Shown here in pieces: positions 59,806-64,000 of a stretch of DNA of 64,000 nucleotides (position 1 is its first letter; each line of letters starts with the position of its first letter). The notes under the pieces were generated by a model. That model did not search any database and had not been told where the DNA came from. It saw only the letters and a program-made list of their open reading frames with translations. The DNA comes from Chelatococcus sp. (GTDB lineage: Bacteria; Pseudomonadota; Alphaproteobacteria; Rhizobiales; Beijerinckiaceae). The translations under genes were made by a program, and so were the position numbers. The stretch lies in contig QFQY01000010.1 of the NCBI GenBank assembly GCA_003248805.1, positions 34,082-98,081 on the forward strand. Direction: 5' to 3'.

Positions 59806-60381
59806 CTATCGGGCGGGCGCCCAGTAGCGCTGGCCCTCGCTGACGAGGACCTTGCGCTGGCGCGTCTCGTAGACCGGCGGCTGGAACTCGCGCACGACCT
59901 GCGTCGGGCGCACCATCACGCGGCGCTGGCGCGTCTCGTAGACGGCGGGGATCGTCTCGTAGGTGACTGAAGCCGGGCTGACCTCGACGGTGCGGGCCTG
60001 GAGCGCGTAGCGGGCCGGAACGTCGACCCAGCAGCCGGTGACGCGGCCATAGGCGTCGCGCGACACCTCCCAGCGGCGCCCGGCCGGCGCGACCAGGACC
60101 TGCTCGGTGACGGTGCCGTACTGCGCCGGGACGTGCCGGGCGAGACGCTGCTCGGGGCTGACCTGCACCTGCTCGCCGACATAGTCGTATTCGGCCGGGA
60201 TGACGCGGTGGCGCACCTGCTCGGGCTGGACGACGAAGCGCTCGCTGACCGAGCCGTAGACCGGCGGCGTCTCGACGAGGTTGTAGCAGGCGGAGCCGCG
60301 GCAGCCGCCGGCCTGCGCACCCTGCGCGCCGAAGAGCGCGATGGCCGCGAATGCCGAAGCGGAAAGAACCTTGCCGAACAT
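59806..60381 (-). CDS. Exported protein made of six 23-residue repeats
   Basis: The protein is 191 residues. A signal peptide (24 residues, ending QGAQA) is followed by six copies of a 23-residue unit PxxYxxxxxxVxVxPxxxxxxxx, at residues 39-61, 62-84, 85-121 (with a 14-residue insertion), 122-144, 145-167 and 168-191. Two Cys lie between the signal and the first repeat (GGCRGSACYN) and one in the insertion. The periodicity suggests a beta-hairpin array or solenoid. No name is assigned. A strong terminator follows. Confidence 0.75.
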   Translation of the reverse strand: MFGKVLSASAFAAIALFGAQGAQAGGCRGSACYNLVETPPVYGSVSERFVVQPEQVRHRVIPAEYDYVGEQVQVSPEQRLARHVPAQYGTVTEQVLVAPAGRRWEVSRDAYGRVTGCWVDVPARYALQARTVEVSPASVTYETIPAVYETRQRRVMVRPTQVVREFQPPVYETRQRKVLVSEGQRYWAPAR

Positions 60382-60577
60382 CGTCTGCCTGACCCGTTAG
60401 CCCGGCGCCGGAGCGCCGTTTGTTTCGGGGGCGAGGAAGCCCATTTACAATCATGAACGCAAGGTAAACGCGCAAACAAGGTAAAATTAACCAAGCCGGC
60501 GCGGGGCGGGGGATTCAGGGGTGTTGATGAAGGCTGAAAGGGAAAGCGAAAATTCGACGCTTCTGTAGCGCGAACTT

Positions 60578-60610
60578 TCAAATGGCAATGAACGAACAAT
60601 CAAATGGCAA
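60578..60610. repeat. Pair of 11-bp direct repeats, 22 bp apart
   Basis: TCAAATGGCAA occurs at 60578-60588 and 60600-60610, in an AT-rich intergenic stretch of low-GC composition. A spacing of 22 bp (two helical turns) is typical of paired binding sites. It lies about 200 bp before the repeat-protein start and just past the beta-helix gene's stop. Confidence 0.35.
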
Positions 60611-60635
60611 CAGATCGCGTTTTCTGATGCCGCTC

Positions 60636-63600
60636 TCAGAGTATGGCTTCGCAGGCTGACCGGAACGCGTTCCGGATCCCGACGACGTTGGCTTGCTGCG
60701 TCGTGTCGAGGTTCTTGCCCACCCACCAGAACGCCATCGTTGCATCGTTGAAGTCGGTCGGCGGCGCGCCGTTGTTGGCGAGCCCCCGCAGCGGACCGGA
60801 ACCGTTCGGGGCGACGGAGGCGTTGGCGCTCGTGCCAGTGGTGCCGCCGTGCCGGCGGAAGCGCTGGGCCGTGGCCTCCCGGCTGACGAAGAAGTCTCCG
60901 GTCCGGACAGTGTTATTGATGGCGGCGATGTTCTGCGCGTTGCAGCGGAAGCCGCTCTGTGTCGCGTTCTGGTAGATCACCAGCGTCGTGAAGCTGGTAC
61001 CCGAGCCCATCGTGAAGAGCTGCTTGGCGCTCGTCGCCGGATGGTTCGTCACCTCGGCATGGATGAAGGCGTCGTTCTGCCCCCAGTTCGCGCCGAGAGC
61101 GTTGGGCACGGCCGTCGCGGCCTCGAAATAGCCGGACACGCCGTCGCCGGTGTAGAGCGACTTCGGCGTCTTGGTGATGCCGCCATGCACCGTGAAGTGA
61201 TGCGCGTTCTGCCGAAGATTGCGCCCGGCGAGCGCCGTCGTCGGCGCCAGCACCAGCGGGATCACCGTGGCGATATCCCAGAGGCCGTTCTCCTTGTAGC
61301 CCTTGATGCGCGCATTCACCGCCGCCCGGTAGGACGGCGTCACGCCGCTGAGATCGAGCCCGTCGGTCGTGGCAGCATTGAAAAATGCGACGGTCTCGGT
61401 CTCCTCGGCGCCGAGCACGAGAATGCTGATGTTGAGATCGGACCACGCCTCGCGCGTCGTGCCGCGAATGAGCAGCGCATGGCTCGCCGCGGTCGAATAG
61501 CTCAGCGGCGCGATCAGCTTGAGCTGGTTGCCATCGATCCGGAACTTGCCCCCCGGATTGTTGACCAGCAGGAAGCGGTCGGCGCCGGACAGCGTCGCGA
61601 TGACCGTGCCGGTCGCGGCCGTCGACTCCGGCACGCCGCCCCCTTCGAACCCGCTTGCATAGCCGATCGCAGTGCTCGGCGTCGCGGCCGGTGTCCAGGT
61701 CAACGTGTTCGAGGCGCCGTTCTTGAAGACCGAGCGCTGCGGGTTGAGCACGTCCATCGTCGCGTTCGTGAAGCTGACCGCCGTGTTGGTGACGGTCGAT
61801 CCCGTCTCCCAATTGAAGAGGTCGGCGTCAGAGGCGTCGATGATGGTGCAGTCGACGAACGACATGGTCGCGCTGTTCTTGAAGATGCCATAATGGCACC
61901 GCCCGCCGTTCTCGCCGCGGAAGCTCGACTGGCGCTGCGGCTCCTTCGACCAGCAGCGCAGATGGGAGGACGAGTTCCACAGGCGGAACTGGCGCTTGCA
62001 GAACCCAGCATAGCAGTCCTCGTAGACGAGGCCTGTCGCCTTGTCATCGAAAGCGCCGTCGCCGCACCAGGTCGCCTCGCACCACTGGCGAAGCAGCGAG
62101 CCGACATGCACGCCGGAACTCTCGAAGCCGTCGCCCTGCGCGTACTGGTCGGGCGGGTAGACGGTGTACGCGCGCTTGGCGACGCAGTTCGTATAGAGCG
62201 TGTTGCTGGGCCCGGTCTGCCAGGTGGTGTCGCCGATCTCGACGATATGGGTGTTGGTCTCCTGCAGGACGTTCAGGGACGGGAAGAGGTCGTTGAAGAA
62301 CCCGCGGGAGTCGGTGAAGCACAGGTTAAAGACCGCGCCGCGCGTGTGATAGCGCACGCGATGGTGGCCCCGCTCGCAACCATAGACGACGGAGCGATCG
62401 AACACCGGGTTGATCGCGCTCCCATCGTTGTAGTCGGACGAGATGCGGTTGGTCTGCCCGAACAGGCGGTAAACGTTGGTGCCGTGGACGTCGAAGAAGC
62501 GGATGTTCTTCAGCGGCATGCGCTGCAGGATCGCGGCATCGGAAGACCCGGCGTCCTTGCAGGTGATGTTCCGGTAGTCGACATAGGACGATCCGACCGG
62601 AACCCGGCACTGGCGCGCCGTGAACGTCCCCGTGCCGGCATCGGCGAAGACGAACGGGACGTTGGCCTCATAGTCGATGACCGACTTGTAGACGCGCAGC
62701 GTGTTGGAGCCGAGCTTCTTGACGATCGCGCCGACGCCGTTGAACCCGGTCGGCAGCGTCCCGCTGCTCGAGAACAGCAGGAAGTCGCCATCCTCCGTGT
62801 CGCCATAGAGATCGGCGCTGACGGTGATGAGGTTGGAGCCGACGTTGACGGTGGCCGTCGAGAGGTCGCCGCACGTCGTCGCGTTGAGCGTCGGCGCGCC
62901 GTCGGTCGTCAGCGTGATTGCGGTGCCGGCGACCGCGTCCGCCTTGGTCGCCGCGACGCGGAATCCGCCGGAGACCGGGATCGCATAGTAAACCGTGTTC
63001 GCGACCAGAGGCGCCGGCATCGCCGAGCCGGAGCCGGAATTGGCGATGAAGAGCGGTGTGCCGGCCGGCAGGTTCTGCAGCAGACCGTCCGCCGAGGCGA
63101 TGAGGTTAGAGGCCGCGCTGGCTGTCACGACGCCATACGGCGATCCGAGCGACATGATCGGAATGCCGCGGTCGCCGGTGCCGCCGCGCACCATGATGGC
63201 GCCGATGTCGAGCGGCTGGGAGCGCGTCGACGAGAGCACGACGTTCTTCTCGCGGCCGGTCGAGAAGGACATGCCGACGATGTTGACCGGCGAGCCCGAC
63301 GTGCCTCCGCGGAAGACCAGCAGCGACTCCGTCATCGGATAGGCGACGTCGGCGTTGAGGACGACGGAGCCGCCCGGCCCCACGGCGAGGATCGCGGCGT
63401 TCAGGTTGGCCGTGGTGAGGGCCATGGCGTTGGCGGGCGAGGAGCCGTCGCCGGTCCCTGTCGCGGCGAAGGACATGTACCGCTTGGTTCCGGAATCGGG
63501 CAGCAGCACCGCCTCGGTCGTCGCCGAGCCGCCTGGAACGACGTAGCTGTTCGTGCCTCCGGCGTTGATCGCCGTCATCCGGCAGGTGACGACCGCGCCG

Positions 63601-64000
63601 ACGTCCGCGCTGGTCTGGAAATACCACTGGTCTGTCGCGCCGGCGATCGCGACGCCGTCGCGCAGCCACTGGTAGGCGTCGAGCGGGCCGGGGAAGCCGG
63701 CCGTGCGCCCGCGGATGCAGAACAGCGCCATGCCGACTTCGCGCCGCCCCATGACGACCGGGACATTGCTGAAGGTCGGGGCGATCGCCGTTCGCGTCGA
63801 GAAGCCCGGCACGAACAGCTTCGTGCGCGAGGCCGACCATTCCTGTGCGCCGACGGTCGTGCGGCCCTCGAGCGTCAGCTTGAAGTAGAGGCGCTCATTG
63901 AAGTCGCGGGTCTTGCGCCCCTCGTTGCCGACGAGCGTGAACACCCCGCCGGCGGCCGCGTCGGGGAAAACCGGGAGATCGCCGTAAACCGGGTCCGCTC
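60636..64000 (-). CDS. Giant beta-helix protein, N-terminus outside window
   Basis: The frame stays open past 64000, so the start is not visible; 1120 residues are seen. An Ig-like segment near residues 80-165 reads YQWLRDGVAIAGA and ADVGAVVTCRMTAINAGGTNSY, as in phage and surface proteins. A right-handed parallel beta-helix region with many Gly/Asn/Ser turns follows, about residues 180-750. The last about 300 residues hold a LamG-like or tail-type domain (LFTMGSGTSFTTLVIYQNATQSGF). Base composition is lower in GC and richer in Ser/Thr/Asn than the neighbours. It could be a tail-spike, an exopolysaccharide lyase or a surface adhesin. Confidence 0.75.
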   Translation of the reverse strand, partial: ADPVYGDLPVFPDAAAGGVFTLVGNEGRKTRDFNERLYFKLTLEGRTTVGAQEWSASRTKLFVPGFSTRTAIAPTFSNVPVVMGRREVGMALFCIRGRTAGFPGPLDAYQWLRDGVAIAGATDQWYFQTSADVGAVVTCRMTAINAGGTNSYVVPGGSATTEAVLLPDSGTKRYMSFAATGTGDGSSPANAMALTTANLNAAILAVGPGGSVVLNADVAYPMTESLLVFRGGTSGSPVNIVGMSFSTGREKNVVLSSTRSQPLDIGAIMVRGGTGDRGIPIMSLGSPYGVVTASAASNLIASADGLLQNLPAGTPLFIANSGSGSAMPAPLVANTVYYAIPVSGGFRVAATKADAVAGTAITLTTDGAPTLNATTCGDLSTATVNVGSNLITVSADLYGDTEDGDFLLFSSSGTLPTGFNGVGAIVKKLGSNTLRVYKSVIDYEANVPFVFADAGTGTFTARQCRVPVGSSYVDYRNITCKDAGSSDAAILQRMPLKNIRFFDVHGTNVYRLFGQTNRISSDYNDGSAINPVFDRSVVYGCERGHHRVRYHTRGAVFNLCFTDSRGFFNDLFPSLNVLQETNTHIVEIGDTTWQTGPSNTLYTNCVAKRAYTVYPPDQYAQGDGFESSGVHVGSLLRQWCEATWCGDGAFDDKATGLVYEDCYAGFCKRQFRLWNSSSHLRCWSKEPQRQSSFRGENGGRCHYGIFKNSATMSFVDCTIIDASDADLFNWETGSTVTNTAVSFTNATMDVLNPQRSVFKNGASNTLTWTPAATPSTAIGYASGFEGGGVPESTAATGTVIATLSGADRFLLVNNPGGKFRIDGNQLKLIAPLSYSTAASHALLIRGTTREAWSDLNISILVLGAEETETVAFFNAATTDGLDLSGVTPSYRAAVNARIKGYKENGLWDIATVIPLVLAPTTALAGRNLRQNAHHFTVHGGITKTPKSLYTGDGVSGYFEAATAVPNALGANWGQNDAFIHAEVTNHPATSAKQLFTMGSGTSFTTLVIYQNATQSGFRCNAQNIAAINNTVRTGDFFVSREATAQRFRRHGGTTGTSANASVAPNGSGPLRGLANNGAPPTDFNDATMAFWWVGKNLDTTQQANVVGIRNAFRSACEAIL

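Overview
This is about 64 kb of high-GC chromosomal DNA from an alphaproteobacterium, almost certainly of the order Hyphomicrobiales (Rhizobiales). The reasons are phasins, a MucR/Ros regulator, an Hsp20-DUF1150 pair, a DUF6456/HTH pair, ceramide-glucosyltransferase and DUF1214/DUF1254 genes, a tRNA-His without G-1, and rhizobial-type intergenic palindromes. A relative of Bosea, Bradyrhizobium or Methylobacterium is plausible, but the genus cannot be fixed from the sequence alone. Most of the window is ordinary core genome. It has no rRNA, CRISPR array, transposase or integrase.

Layout. 1-5.4 kb: the N-terminal part of a PdhS/PleC-type PAS histidine kinase (cut by the left edge), two phasin-family proteins, tRNA-His, and a small heat-shock protein with its DUF1150 partner. 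5.4-13.4 kb: an alpha/beta hydrolase, a GT4 glycosyltransferase, infC (AUU start), a large duplicated-sensor CheW protein, two envelope proteins, then rpmI-rplT. 13.5-20 kb: a LOG-family hydrolase and pheS-pheT, the latter split by a GT2 glycosyltransferase and an SH3-like protein. 20-29.9 kb: a fluoroacetate-dehalogenase-like hydrolase overlapping a tartrate/D-malate dehydrogenase, two tandem TerC proteins, a phosphopantetheinyl transferase, AzlC-AzlD, a class IV aminotransferase, a nitronate monooxygenase, MurJ and a GT2 enzyme. 30-37.2 kb: a YdjC/ChbG deacetylase, a chemoreceptor, Fe-type SOD, a low-complexity membrane protein and oligopeptidase B. 37.5-46.8 kb: mucR, a DnaA-C-like HTH gene with DUF6456, SufE, a membrane histidine kinase, and a run of small conserved alphaproteobacterial proteins. 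46.9-57 kb: PBP1A, a YcgN-type protein, pyruvate phosphate dikinase, a HAD hydrolase, and a Cache/PAS/GGDEF/EAL protein. 57-64 kb: a cold-shock/translation cluster (csp, DEAD-box helicase, a second-type IF-1), an exported 23-residue-repeat protein, and a giant beta-helix protein cut by the right edge.

How it fits together. Translation genes (infC, rpmI, rplT, pheS, pheT, infA, csp, helicase) form the backbone. Signalling (two PAS histidine kinases, a chemoreceptor, a CheW protein, a dual c-di-GMP enzyme, MucR) and envelope functions (MurJ, PBP1A, glycosyltransferases, exported proteins) are interspersed. I found no clear new multi-gene defence or metabolic system. The most distinctive items are the duplicated-sensor CheW protein, the phasin with a histone-like arm, the paired TTGC-N3-GCAA sites before the first phasin gene, the HTH/DUF6456 unit, the six-repeat secreted protein, and the beta-helix protein at the right edge. 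Coding on the other strand of these GC-rich genes produces many long spurious reading frames, which were discarded.
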